Shown here piece after piece: positions 17,714-26,809 of a stretch of 64,000 bases of DNA (positions are counted from its first letter, which is position 1; every line of letters starts with the position of its first letter). The DNA is from Bradyrhizobium barranii subsp. apii (GTDB taxonomy: Bacteria; Pseudomonadota; Alphaproteobacteria; Rhizobiales; Xanthobacteraceae). The position numbers and the translations under genes are program-made. Where the stretch lies: assembly GCF_011516635.5 (NCBI RefSeq), contig NZ_CP096255.1, positions 5,020,501-5,084,500 of the forward strand, in the 5' to 3' direction. Below the pieces are notes generated by a model that searched no databases, was not told the DNA's origin, and saw only the letters and a program-made list of their open reading frames with translations.

Positions 17714-19275
17714 GCCGCCAGCCTCGGATCGCGTGTATGCATCGTATAGGTCGACGCCCAGGGAAGCAGTTCGTCCAGTCGCGCTGCAGGCCAACCATTG
17801 ACGAGCTTGGCGAGAACGTCAGCGAGCCAGTGCTCGGCACTGACGCCATTGAGCTTACAGGTCTCAATGAGCGAAGCCAGCAATGCCCAATTCCCGGCGC
17901 CTTCGTCGCAACCGGCAAAAAGAGAGTTCTTGGCGTTGAGCTTGATCGGTCGCATCGCACGCTCGACAGCATTCGTGTCCATTTCGATGCGCCCATCATC
18001 AAGATAGAGCGTCAGGCCGTCCCAATGACGTAGTGCATAGCGCAAAGCCTTCGCCGTGTCGCTCTTCTGCGCAAGGTGATCGAGCTTGGCCTCAAACCAC
18101 TGCTTCAAGGCTGCAACCAGAGGCCGGGTATGCGCTTGTCGGCCAGCACGGCGCTCGTCCGCAGATCGGCCGCGGAGGGCCTTCTCGACCGCGTAAAGCT
18201 GGGCGATGCGCTCAAGAGCCTCGCGGGCAACCGGAGCTGGCGCAGGCGCAGCCTCCCGCTCGATCTTCACAAACTGGCGCCGCAGATGCGACCAGCAGAA
18301 GGCGAGCGTCCCGGACAGGGCGTCCGCACGCGTCTCTCGGGTCATGGTCTTGTAAGCCTGATAGCCGTCGCAGTGGATGATGCCGCGATAGCCCTCCAGC
18401 AGCCGCAAGCCATGAACGGCGCCGCGGCCCGGTGCATAGGCATAGACTACCCCAGGCGGATCAGGTCCGGCCCAAGGCCTGTCATCGCGTGACAGCGCCC
18501 AGAAGTAGCCGGTTTTTGTTCTGCCGCGCCCCGGATCCAGCACCGGCGCCGGGGTCTCATCGACACAGAGCTTCGAGGAGGCGAGCAGAAGCTGGCGCAG
18601 ACGATGCCACACGGGCTTCAATTCCTGGGCGGCATAGCCGACCCAGAAGGCGAGCGTGGAACGATCCAGCGCTATTCCGTGCGTCGCCAGCATCTGCGCC
18701 TGGCGGTAAAGCGGCAAATGCCAGTGATACTTGGCATCGATCACATGCGCGACCAGCCGCTCGGTGGGCAATCCTCCCCTGATCAATCGCTCGGGAGCCG
18801 CGTGCTGCAGGACGACGCCATGACAGGCGCGGCAGGCCAGCTTGGGACGGCGGGTGATGATGACGCGATACTGCGCCGGAACGACGTCGAGCCTCTGGCT
18901 CTCATCCTGACCAATCTCGAAGAGGTTGCCCTTACAAGACGGGCAGCAGCTCTCGGCCGGCATCATAGTCTCGATGACGCGCGGCAAATGCTCCGGCAGC
19001 TGACCACGGTTGGCTCTGCGCGCGGCAGCTCTCTTCTCGCCTGTTTTGGGATTGGCACGATTCTCGGCGGCTTCGAGAGCCGCAACGGCCTGATCGATAT
19101 CCTCCAGAACAAGCTGCAGCTGATCAGCGTCCAGCTTTTCCGAGGACCGACCGAACTGCGCATCTTTCGCAAGCTTGAGCAACCGCTCGAGCCGGGCGCA
19201 GCGATCCAGCAGAGCCGCGGCAAAGGCACGCAACTCGGCTGGATCGCTCGGTAGCTCATCAGGCAAATCACTCAT
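17710..19275 (-). CDS. tnpC: IS66 transposase TnpC
   Basis: This 521-residue DDE transposase is the main enzyme of IS66. It has an N-terminal coiled-coil-like stretch, a zinc-finger pair ('CCPSC' and 'CRACHG'), a catalytic core including 'IIHCDGYQAYK' and the C-terminal 'ERAMRPIKLNAKNSLFAGC' block. The frame is intact and full length, so the element may be active. Confidence 0.96.
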   Translation of the reverse strand: MSDLPDELPSDPAELRAFAAALLDRCARLERLLKLAKDAQFGRSSEKLDADQLQLVLEDIDQAVAALEAAENRANPKTGEKRAAARRANRGQLPEHLPRVIETMMPAESCCPSCKGNLFEIGQDESQRLDVVPAQYRVIITRRPKLACRACHGVVLQHAAPERLIRGGLPTERLVAHVIDAKYHWHLPLYRQAQMLATHGIALDRSTLAFWVGYAAQELKPVWHRLRQLLLASSKLCVDETPAPVLDPGRGRTKTGYFWALSRDDRPWAGPDPPGVVYAYAPGRGAVHGLRLLEGYRGIIHCDGYQAYKTMTRETRADALSGTLAFCWSHLRRQFVKIEREAAPAPAPVAREALERIAQLYAVEKALRGRSADERRAGRQAHTRPLVAALKQWFEAKLDHLAQKSDTAKALRYALRHWDGLTLYLDDGRIEMDTNAVERAMRPIKLNAKNSLFAGCDEGAGNWALLASLIETCKLNGVSAEHWLADVLAKLVNGWPAARLDELLPWASTYTMHTRDPRLAA

Positions 19276-19326
19276 TGGCCCGAGCTTGCCATGCTTCGCG
19301 TCACGATGCAGCGATGATTTGCATTT

Positions 19327-19680
19327 TTACGCAAGCGCTTTCGGCTGCGGGATCCGAGGCGCGTGCATGCGCGTCCAATCCATGCCGGCCAGCAGTGCTG
19401 ACAGCTGGGCCCCATTCATCCGCATCACACCGGCCACGATGGGTGGCCATTTGAAGCCGCTGCCATCGAGCCGCTTCCAGTACATCACAAGGCCGCTGCC
19501 ATCCCAGACGACGATCTTCACCCGATCGGCGCGCTTCGCACGGAACACCACCGCCACGCCCTTCATCGGGTCATGGCCCAGCGTATCCTTCGCCAGCAGC
19601 GCCAAGCCCTCTGCACCCTTCCTGAAGTCCACAGGTTGCGTCGCCACGTAGATCATGAGGCTCGCCGGCATCGTCAGCAT
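19327..19680 (-). CDS. tnpB: IS66 accessory protein TnpB
   Basis: This 117-residue IS66 Orf2 protein has the family pattern 'VDFRKGAEGLA' and 'VVFRAKRADRVKIVVWDGSG'. It is essential together with TnpC for transposition in studied IS66 elements. Its start overlaps the end of tnpA by 7 bp, and the frame is intact. Confidence 0.94.
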   Translation of the reverse strand: MLTMPASLMIYVATQPVDFRKGAEGLALLAKDTLGHDPMKGVAVVFRAKRADRVKIVVWDGSGLVMYWKRLDGSGFKWPPIVAGVMRMNGAQLSALLAGMDWTRMHAPRIPQPKALA

Positions 19681-20096
19681 GAACGTGTCCGTCGCAGCGC
19701 AATGAACACATCGCTCAACGCAGCAAGGCCAGGCGCCCCGCGCACCTCCACGCGCGCGCCCTGGAACTCAACCGTAACAATGGCTGCTTCCGGCGAACCG
19801 GAGGGCTCTGCGGCCGCAGGCAACGCTAATTCCGACACCACCGGCACGAACGACAGCGTGTCCGCCGACGCCGGCAATACCAACTGGCCCAAACGCGCCC
19901 GGCGCCGCCAATCATGCACCTGCTGGGGCCGGCAGCCATGGCGACGAGCGACGTCTGTTACAACCGCCCCCGGTTCGAGGCTTTCCGCCGCAATCTGCGC
20001 CTTCAAATCATCCGGCCAGCGCTTTCGACCTGCGCCAGCGAACACTTCAATACGCGGTGACAACGGTCGTCTTATGTCGTCAGAATGGTCGTCCAT
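19674..20096 (-). CDS. tnpA: IS66 accessory protein TnpA
   Basis: This 140-residue IS66 Orf1 protein has a helix-turn-helix region 'VVTDVARRHGCRPQQVHDWR', likely to contact the terminal repeats. The open frame extends 19 codons upstream, but the ATG at 20096 (MDDHSDD) is the better start. It is the first gene of the element's tnpA-tnpB-tnpC-passenger operon. Confidence 0.9.
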   Translation of the reverse strand: MDDHSDDIRRPLSPRIEVFAGAGRKRWPDDLKAQIAAESLEPGAVVTDVARRHGCRPQQVHDWRRRARLGQLVLPASADTLSFVPVVSELALPAAAEPSGSPEAAIVTVEFQGARVEVRGAPGLAALSDVFIALRRTRSC

Positions 20097-20849
20097 TGTG
20101 AGCACCCTTCCAGAAGATGACTCTTCTAACGGTGCTCTCAAGACTCCGCACAAACAATCAGACGGGCCTCGGCGCTACGCTTACGATCATCCTGATGAAG
20201 ATCGGCTTTGAACTATTTTCACCATCCGCTTCCGGTGGCGTGATTCCGGCCAGCGGCGCGGATCAGAGCGGTAACATAGCTTTCGTGCCGCTTGCGATGC
20301 CGCTCATGTGCGGACCAGGCGCTATCGCCACCATCCTCGGCATGACTGCCACGATTAAGCGATCATCAGCGGAACTGGCCTCTTTCATAGCGATCGTCGT
20401 GGCTATTTTCGCGACGATGGTCGTCACCTACCTGTGTCTGGCATATGCCGGGAAACTTTTCGACAAGCTCGGCGCAATGGGGATCGATGCTATCACCCGA
20501 ATAGTTGGCTTCTTCGTCTCTGCGATGGGCGTTGCGCTGATCTTCGACGGTATCATCGAGGCATTGCAGACGCATGGTGTGACGATTCTGCGTTGAACTA
20601 GCTGTTGGTGGCGCCACGCAAATTCCGGGGCGATCTTGACCTCGGATGTATTCTGCCAATCGGAGATTTGTTCTGAACCGAACCGAGTCCGAGGTGGACC
20701 GTATTACGCGGCGTCGGGAAGTTGTCCGCCCACAGTACAAAGGACGCGATCATCCACTTCGGACACCGAGACACAAGTCTCGTTGCGCACCAGGTTGCCG
20801 TGTCAATTAACCGGGAACAGCAACGCGACAGTAGTTTGCATATTTCAGT

Positions 20850-20906
20850 GATCGTGAGCAGCGATTTCGCGCGATCATGAGCGCCGAATTCAGACGATCG
20901 TGAGCA
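20850..20906. repeat. IS21 left-end multiple repeats (23-bp period)
   Basis: Three copies of the 11-mer GATCGTGAGCA or close variants start at 20850, 20873 (GATCATGAGCG) and 20896, exactly 23 bp apart. They are probably the multiple IstA-binding sites typical of IS21 termini. Confidence 0.9.
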
Positions 20907-20935
20907 GCCTCGCTCCGGCCGAGGCGGTGATAGGG

Positions 20936-21697
20936 TCAGCGTTCTGGCTGCTCGTCAAGGGTGATGGTTTTGGCGTTGCGTTTTCGCATGCTTTCGCCAG
21001 CAAGCTGGAGGCGGTGAGCGTTGTGGACGAGGCGATCCAGAATCGCGTCGCCTAGCGTGGGATCTCCGATAACTTCGTGCCATGTGTCCACAGGGAGTTG
21101 GCTGGTTACGATGGTGGAGGAGCGGCCATGGCGATCGTCAAGGATTTCCAGTAGATCGCGCCGCTCGGCAGCGGTGAGCACCGACAATCCCCAATCATCC
21201 AAAATCAGAACCTGGGCGCGGCCAAGGGTTTTGAGCAAGCGGGCATAACGTCCATCGCCCCGCGCGAGCCCCAACGCTTCGAACAATCTTGGGACGCGGT
21301 GATAGAGGACCGAGCGATTATCTCGGCAGGCCTTGTGGCCGAGGGCACAGGCTAACCAACTTTTGCCCAATCCGGTCGCCCCGGTTATGAGCAAATTCTC
21401 GTGGCGATCGATCCAGTCGCCGCTGGCGAGCTTGGCGAAGACGGCCCGGTCGATACCCCGCGGCGTGCGCAAATCGACGTCCTCCACGCAGGCATTCTGG
21501 CGGAGCGAGGCCAGCTTGAGGCGCGTGGTGAGCCGCCTGGTGTCGCGTTCCGCCGCTTCCCGGTCGACCAGCAGGCCGATGCGATCTTCGAACGGCAAGG
21601 CTTCGAGATCAGGCGATCGTCGCTGCTCCTCGAAGGCCTTGGCCATGCCGCTCAAGCCGAGCTCGATCAGGCGTTCGTGGGTGGGATGGTTGAGCAT
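20936..21697 (-). CDS. istB: IS21 helper ATPase IstB
   Basis: This 253-residue AAA+ ATPase assists IstA in target selection and strand transfer. The Walker A motif is 'ITGATGLGKSWLACAL' and Walker B is 'VLILDDWGL'. It starts 16 bp after istA in the same operon. Full length, no lesion. Confidence 0.96.
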   Translation of the reverse strand: MLNHPTHERLIELGLSGMAKAFEEQRRSPDLEALPFEDRIGLLVDREAAERDTRRLTTRLKLASLRQNACVEDVDLRTPRGIDRAVFAKLASGDWIDRHENLLITGATGLGKSWLACALGHKACRDNRSVLYHRVPRLFEALGLARGDGRYARLLKTLGRAQVLILDDWGLSVLTAAERRDLLEILDDRHGRSSTIVTSQLPVDTWHEVIGDPTLGDAILDRLVHNAHRLQLAGESMRKRNAKTITLDEQPER

Positions 21698-21713
21698 ACA
21701 GGTCTCCTTGGCT

Positions 21714-23255
21714 TCAGTGAAAATAATCGCGGCCGCGGATGTTGCCGTGGCGCAGGGGTTGGTGTTCGGAGGGCTCGTCGAGAAAGGTACGATCCAGACC
21801 GTTCTGGAGGATGGAGCGGATCGAGGCGACGGATCGCGCCTTGATCAGAATGCCGCGCCGGCAGGCCGCTTCGACGCGCTCCGCGCTGTAGCTTTTGACC
21901 AGTGACAGAATGCCGAGGCAGGTGCGAAAGCCTTGCTCGGGATGCGGCCGGGCCGCGATCACGGCCTGGAAGAAGGCGGCGGTCGACGGACCGATCCGCT
22001 CGCCGGCGACGATCACTCCGGCGGGCGTCCATTGACCGTAGCGCCGATGGGCGCTGGGCATATGGTCGGCGATGGTGGTGTGGCCCCGCCGGTTGGGCGC
22101 GCGGGCGTGGCTGGCGATCCTGCGGCCGTTGTGGAAGATCTCGACCGTTCTGTCATCGATGCGTGCGTCGACAAGCTCACGGATGAGCCGATACGGCGCG
22201 GAATACCAGTGTCCATCGATCTCGATATGATAGTCGGGGCCGATCCGGCATCGCTTCCAGCGTGCGAAAGCGTAAGCCTGGTCCGGCAGCTTTGTAAGCT
22301 TGGGCTTGTCGAGCTCGGCGAACAGTTCGGCGCGACTGGCGCCAAAGTCGCGCATCTGCCTTGCATTGAGTTCGACGACGAGTGTTTTGATGGCTGCGTT
22401 CAGCTCCGCCAACGAAAAGAAGCGTTGGTTGCGCAGCCGCGCCAGAATCCATCGCTGGGCGACTTGCACCGCAACTTCGACCTTTTCCTTATCTTTTGGG
22501 CGCCGCGGCCGGGCTGCGAGAATGGCCGTGCCGTAATGGCTCGCCATCTCGGCATAGGTTCGGTTGAGGCCGGGATCGTGGCGGTCGGGATTGGTGACGG
22601 CGGCCTTGAGATTGTCGCAGACTACGAATGTCGGCACGCCGCCGAGGAAGGCGAAAAGATTGATGTGGACCCGGATCCAGTCGGCGAGCCCCTCGCTTGG
22701 ACAGGCCTCGGCATAGGTATAGTTGGAGGCGCCCATCGCCGCGACGAACAGCTTCATCGACTGCACTTCCCCGTTTGAGGGATCGATGACGTCGATGGTG
22801 TCGCCGGCGAAATCCACGAAAACCTTCTCGCCGCCCAGATGCGTCTGCCGCATCGAAGGCCGGGCTCGCCCCTTCCAGGCCTCGTACGTCGTGCAGAACC
22901 AGGTGTAGCCGAAGCCATCGGGATGGGTGGCGCGATACTCGTCCCACAGCAGCCGACGGGTCACGTTGCGTCGGCGCAGCTCCTTGTCGACATAGCCCCA
23001 GTCGGGAACGGCCCGCTGGGGGCTCTGCGACGCAGGCCTCGGCGCCGGGAAAAGCAGCAGCTCCAGGTCCTCGTCGCTCATTCCGGCCGGCAACGGCCAC
23101 TTCAGCCCGGCAGCCCCGGCTCGGCGTAGATAGCTGTGCACGGCGCCGTTGCTGATGCCCAAGGTGCGCGCGATGGCTCGCTCCGGCAAGCCTTGAACAT
23201 GTTTTAAGCGGAGAACCTCTTTGATCCGGCGCATCGACAATCTCTGGGTGGGCAT
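21714..23255 (-). CDS. istA: IS21 transposase IstA
   Basis: This 513-residue transposase has an N-terminal helix-turn-helix ('RAIARTLGISNGAVHSYLRR') and an rve-type DDE core ('VFVDFAGDTIDV', 'FVVCDNLKAAVTNP'). It binds the terminal repeats and catalyses transposition together with IstB. The frame is intact. Confidence 0.96.
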   Translation of the reverse strand: MPTQRLSMRRIKEVLRLKHVQGLPERAIARTLGISNGAVHSYLRRAGAAGLKWPLPAGMSDEDLELLLFPAPRPASQSPQRAVPDWGYVDKELRRRNVTRRLLWDEYRATHPDGFGYTWFCTTYEAWKGRARPSMRQTHLGGEKVFVDFAGDTIDVIDPSNGEVQSMKLFVAAMGASNYTYAEACPSEGLADWIRVHINLFAFLGGVPTFVVCDNLKAAVTNPDRHDPGLNRTYAEMASHYGTAILAARPRRPKDKEKVEVAVQVAQRWILARLRNQRFFSLAELNAAIKTLVVELNARQMRDFGASRAELFAELDKPKLTKLPDQAYAFARWKRCRIGPDYHIEIDGHWYSAPYRLIRELVDARIDDRTVEIFHNGRRIASHARAPNRRGHTTIADHMPSAHRRYGQWTPAGVIVAGERIGPSTAAFFQAVIAARPHPEQGFRTCLGILSLVKSYSAERVEAACRRGILIKARSVASIRSILQNGLDRTFLDEPSEHQPLRHGNIRGRDYFH

Positions 23256-23334
23256 CGGCCTTCCTCGTTCACTGACGAGGCAGTTCCTAAGCCGGTTGAG
23301 TTGTCGGCCGAAGCGGGCTGAGTTGCTGAAAAGC

Positions 23335-23428
23335 TGCTCACGATCCCGCGAAATCCGTGCTCACGATCGTCTGAAATCTCTGCTCACGATCCCCTGAAAT
23401 CCGTGCTCACGATCCCGCGAAACATGCA
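23335..23428. repeat. IS21 right-end multiple repeats (23-bp period)
   Basis: Four copies of TGCTCACGATC start at 23335, 23358, 23381 and 23404, exactly 23 bp apart, inverted relative to the left end. The element ends at 23428 with ATGCA. These match the terminal multiple repeats known in IS21 elements. Confidence 0.92.
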
Positions 23429-24911
23429 AGTAGTTCGCAGGGACCAGGCCGGAGCGCCGGTCGGACGTATCACGTTGTAATAGGCTTGAATCGATGCGTT
23501 GATCGGTTGATCACCCACTCTGAAAACCCGACCGATACCGCCGCCGACCGGCACTGTCCACCGCTCCCCCGACGCCGCGAGCCAATCCGCGGTGATGATG
23601 GGTGATGTGTTCAGGTACCAGCCGTGCGCCATGTTGTAGTTGGCGAAGGGCTGGGCGAGGAAGGCGTTGACAGGCGGTCGCAGCGGATTGCCGCCGACCG
23701 ACCACTGGTTATTGAGCAATACACCGATCACCCAATGTGGCGGCGTGACCACTAACACGGCCGTTGGGCCGAACAAGAATTTACCGGTCCCGAGGATGGG
23801 ATCGTTTGCGGACGGAACGGTGAAGACTGGTCCCACGCCCCAGATCAGCGGCCCGGGATGCACGGGGGACACAAACAACGATTGAGTAATGTCGCCAATC
23901 CCGTTGGTGTTGCTGTCGAAGAACGGACTTGGCTGGCTCACCAACGGAATGATGGTACGTGAGATTACGTTCCAGTCATCGTTTAAATGCATGGGCACGA
24001 CGGGTTGAATGTTGAGTACTTCCTGGGTGCGATTGAATGGTCCGGTATTGAAATTGGTGTTGCTCTGAAACGGCACGCTGACCAAATCCGCGATCGGGTT
24101 TTGTGATTTCTTCTGTAGATCTTCGTCGTCCGAAGGCTCGTGGGAATGCTTCGGCGCCTCGGCCTCCGCAGGAAGGCCGCTTTCGAATTTATAATTGATG
24201 CCAGCTTTGACCATTTGAAGGTCGCGGTTCAAAGCGACCGAGGGGACGGTGGGAGAACGCCAGTTCGATAGCCCAAGATAATCGTATTCGAGTTTGACGG
24301 TCCAATGCGACTTGAAGCCGTATTCGATGCCAGCGCCCGCCAACCAGCCGGTGTTCGTGCTGGTCCCGTTCCAAGCGGCGCCGGGGAGGTTCAAAGTAGC
24401 GCTGCTGTTGACCCAGCCGCCGCCAAGCTTGGCGAATACGAGCCATCGATCATCCACGAGGCCGACACGGCCCGCCACGGTGCCGATCCAGTGCTGGTCT
24501 ACAAAGGCTAATGTCGGAGCAGGAAAGACCGGATGACCGAAGCCGGCTCCATCGAACTCACCTTCGACACCAAACAGAAAGTGGCCGGCCTGGAAGTTAT
24601 AGCCCGCCTGCACGCCTCCAACGAATTCGGTCAGGCCGCCATACAGATTGTTGCCGGGAATGTTCAGGCTGCCGTTGGACCATCCCCCACCGAAGTTGGC
24701 ACCAACATAAAACCCTCCCCAATTGTACAATGGTGCCGCGATTGGTGCTTTGTATATCGGAGCTTTGACAGGCAGATCGGACGCAAGAGCGGGTCCGCTC
24801 AACAATCCTGCCGCGATGCAAATGAGGAAAACTCTCTGCACTGTCGCCTCCTCAAGGTCGGCCACAACTCGCAAACATATGACCAAGAAGGTCTCTGACC
24901 AATCAACTTGT

Positions 24912-24925
24912 TTGACCTGCATCAA
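24912..24925 (-). promoter_or_regulatory. FNR/FixK-type box upstream of the outer-membrane gene
   Basis: Read on the minus strand, TTGATGCAGGTCAA matches TTGA-N6-TCAA. Its near end is 71 bp from the GTG at 24841. That spacing is almost the same as for the box before the FGE gene (67 bp) and suits activation from about -41 with a short leader. Confidence 0.6.
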
Positions 24926-25125
24926 GCCTAGCTTGCAATGTCGATGCAGGTGACATTTCGGCAACAACGAAATTGAGGATCTTCGTGCCGCTTCGTGTTC
25001 TTTAAGTGAACATTGTTGTCTGACTTTGCGATCGTCTCCTGTTTGAGAACGCGCTGGGCGATCTGGCAGTGAAGCATTGGAATTTGTGCCCATGGCGGTC
25101 ATCAGCACCGCAATAGAAGTTTCGG

Positions 25126-25296
25126 CTAGCGAGGAGGTTGCTGCGTAGCCGGCTTCCCCACGCCTTGGCCGTACAGGGCCTTGGCGTAATCGCCTCTGGC
25201 GTGAGCATCGACGGCATCCTCGAATGGGCGATCGGCCACGGGTGCGGCGAAGACTGGCGCTAGAACGACGCCGACGAGCGTGAGCTTGAGGTTCAT
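25126..25296 (-). pseudogene. Truncated Sel1/TPR-like exported protein
   Basis: A 56-codon frame begins 'MNLKLTLVGVVLAPVFAAPV' (signal peptide) and then 'FEDAVDAHARGDYAKAL', the start of a Sel1-type repeat protein, but it diverges and stops within 15 residues. It looks like the stump of a longer gene after a frameshift or deletion. The flanks 24926-25125 and 25297-25690 contain no gene I can support; the latter should hold the promoter of the next gene. Confidence 0.45.
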
Positions 25297-25690
25297 CGTC
25301 TGGCAACTTTGCTCTTGGTCACACTCGATTACCAATAAGCAGTCGTGAGGCTCAATATGCGACCTAGCAACGGCTGGCATCGCGTTGCAGCAAGAGACGC
25401 CGGCGAACGGCGATGCGAGCTTGTTTTTTTTCACTCGTTGGTGGGGGTCCGAAAATAGAATCGGTGGCACAAACTGCATACCCAACATTTCCAGCTATGA
25501 GAGGGTTGCAGTAGATCTGCCGTGGCGCCCGATCGGACTTGGGTTACCGAATGTGGCTCTTTGGTCGCAGCATTGATCTTTCTTGCGATAGATCTATCCC
25601 CGTTGAATTTTACATGATGAGCCCCGATCGCCCCGGGGGTACGCTGTCGCCGGATTGTATTCGGAGGTAACACATCTTACGAGGCACGAC

Positions 25691-26809
25691 ATGACAGTGA
25701 GCATTGCACTGGCGGCGGGGCAGAGTGAGCGATCGAAATCAGCACGTCGCCGCAGACTTGGCGTTGCTGCATTCGTCTTGACGTCCGCGATCATGGGTTT
25801 TTCCCATTGCGCGTTGGCCGATGAAGGCGGCGTCAGCTTCTGGGTCCCCGGTTTTTTTGGAAGCTTGGCGGCTACACCGCTGCAGCCGGGTTGGTCGCTG
25901 ACGAATATCTACTATCACACCTCCGTATCCGCCGGCGCCGACGTCGCGCGTGCGCGTGAATTCACGCTCAATAGGGTTCCGGTCAACGGCACCCTCAATG
26001 CAAATCTGAATCTGAACGTCAACGCCACGGGCGATCTTGGCTTTGTGCTCCCGACCTATGTATTCGCGACGCCGGTGCTCGGCGGTCAGGCGTCGGTGTC
26101 CCTCCTGGGAGCCTATGGTGTCGTCGGCACCAGCTTGGCAGGGACTTTGTCCGGTGTGATCTCGGCGCCGCCGCTCGCCGCTGTTCCCTTCGCGCGGTCC
26201 GACACCATCAGCGACACCACATGGGGCTTTGGGGATGTGGCGCCGGTATTCCAATTGCGCTGGAACGCCGGCGTCCACAACTACATGACCTATATCATGG
26301 GCGACATCCCGGTTGGCGCTTACCAATCCACGCGCCTGTCGAATATAGGCATCGGACACGGCGCGATCGACGCCGGCGGCGGCTACACCTATTTCAATCC
26401 GCAGACCGGCCACGAATTCTCCGGCGTGCTCGGCTTCACCTACAATTTCAAGAACACCGCAACGCAGTATCAGAATGGCGTCGACATGCACTTCGACTGG
26501 GGTGCATCGCAATTCCTGTCGAAGCAGGTCATGGTTGGCCTCGTGGGCTATGTCTACAAGGAACTCGGCTGCGACAGCGGTTCAGGTGACCGTGTCGGCT
26601 GCTTCCAGTCCCAAGTGGTCGGCATCGGCCCCCAGATTGGATTCCTGTTTCCGGTCGGCGACATGCAGGGCTATCTCAATTTAAAGGCTTACGGTGAGTT
26701 CGCTGCGGAAAACCGGCCATCAGGCTGGAATACCTGGGTCACCTTCTCTATCTCGCCGCCCGCGCCCGGAGCACCTCCGACGACAAAGCCCATCGTTAGA
26801 AAATTCTAG
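25691..26809 (+). CDS. Outer-membrane MetA-pathway/SphA-like transporter
   Basis: This 372-residue predicted outer-membrane beta-barrel of the MetA-pathway-of-phenol-degradation group has a long signal (hydrophobic stretch around residues 32-50, ending ALADEGG) and 'SFWVPGFFGSLAATP', typical of this family. Alternating hydrophobic strands run to the C-terminus, which ends VRKF with a terminal Phe as expected for BAM substrates. The start at 25691 has GAGG 6 bases upstream. The family is often linked to uptake of hydrophobic or aromatic compounds; the substrate here is unknown. Confidence 0.82.
   Translation: MTVSIALAAGQSERSKSARRRRLGVAAFVLTSAIMGFSHCALADEGGVSFWVPGFFGSLAATPLQPGWSLTNIYYHTSVSAGADVARAREFTLNRVPVNGTLNANLNLNVNATGDLGFVLPTYVFATPVLGGQASVSLLGAYGVVGTSLAGTLSGVISAPPLAAVPFARSDTISDTTWGFGDVAPVFQLRWNAGVHNYMTYIMGDIPVGAYQSTRLSNIGIGHGAIDAGGGYTYFNPQTGHEFSGVLGFTYNFKNTATQYQNGVDMHFDWGASQFLSKQVMVGLVGYVYKELGCDSGSGDRVGCFQSQVVGIGPQIGFLFPVGDMQGYLNLKAYGEFAAENRPSGWNTWVTFSISPPAPGAPPTTKPIVRKF

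Larger units (their letters stand above)
17070..20184 (-). mobile_element. IS66-family insertion sequence with passenger gene
   Basis: The 3115-bp element has imperfect terminal inverted repeats of about 28 bp starting GTAAGCGTAGC (17070 onward, and the complement ending at 20184), flanked by 8-bp target duplications GATCATCC (17062-17069 and 20185-20192), the size expected for IS66. It carries tnpA, tnpB and tnpC plus a fourth gene. At about 600 bp longer than a standard three-gene IS66 it fits a passenger-bearing type. It inserted into marC, in the opposite orientation. Confidence 0.96.
16820..20596 (+). pseudogene. marC-family membrane protein gene, interrupted by IS66
   Basis: The N-terminal part (16820-17069) ends 'MVRIVGGII' and the C-terminal part (20193-20596) resumes 'LMKIGFELFSPSASGG'. 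Removing bases 17070-20192 (element plus one GATCATCC copy) gives a continuous 654-nt frame of 217 residues, normal for the MarC family of six-segment inner-membrane proteins. Both halves keep intact hydrophobic segments and no further lesion is visible. As it stands, the product would be an 83-residue fragment followed by element-encoded residues. MarC function is unclear; it is no longer accepted as a multidrug exporter. Confidence 0.93.
20837..23428 (-). mobile_element. IS21-family insertion sequence
   Basis: The 2592-bp element has ends TGCATATTTC and, on the complement, TGCATGTTTC, flanked by 7-bp duplications AGTAGTT (20830-20836 and 23429-23435). It contains intact istA and istB genes reading leftward and multiple GATCGTGAGCA repeats at both ends. 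It is inserted into the last codons of an outer-membrane protein gene. Confidence 0.96.
20803..24841 (-). pseudogene. Two-domain outer-membrane beta-barrel gene, interrupted by IS21
   Basis: The gene starts at GTG 24841 (GAGGAGG is 5-6 bases upstream), has a Sec signal ending ALASDLPVK and runs to 23429, ending 'WSLRTT'. After removal of the IS21 and one AGTAGTT copy it continues 20829-20803 as VALLFPVN and stop, giving 479 residues. Residues ~25-225 resemble the OMP25/porin-like small barrel ('WGGFYVGANFGGGW', 'VKAGINYKFE'). Residues ~250-479 resemble the MetA-pathway/SphA-type barrel ('NPIADLVSVPFQSNTNFN', 'WGVGPVFTVPSA'). The insertion replaces only the last eight residues with a 10-residue element-encoded tail, but that removes the final strand, the usual BAM recognition signal. 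Confidence 0.88.

Noticed and set aside
20850-23414. Repeats at the IS21 ends as a possible CRISPR array
   Set aside because: The 11-bp units recur every 23 bp at both ends of an insertion sequence in inverted orientation, with no CRISPR-size repeats or spacers. They are transposase-binding sites.
23461-23520. TTGATCGGTTGATCA-like motif as another FixK box
   Set aside because: It does not match TTGA-N6-TCAA and lies inside the coding region of the outer-membrane protein.
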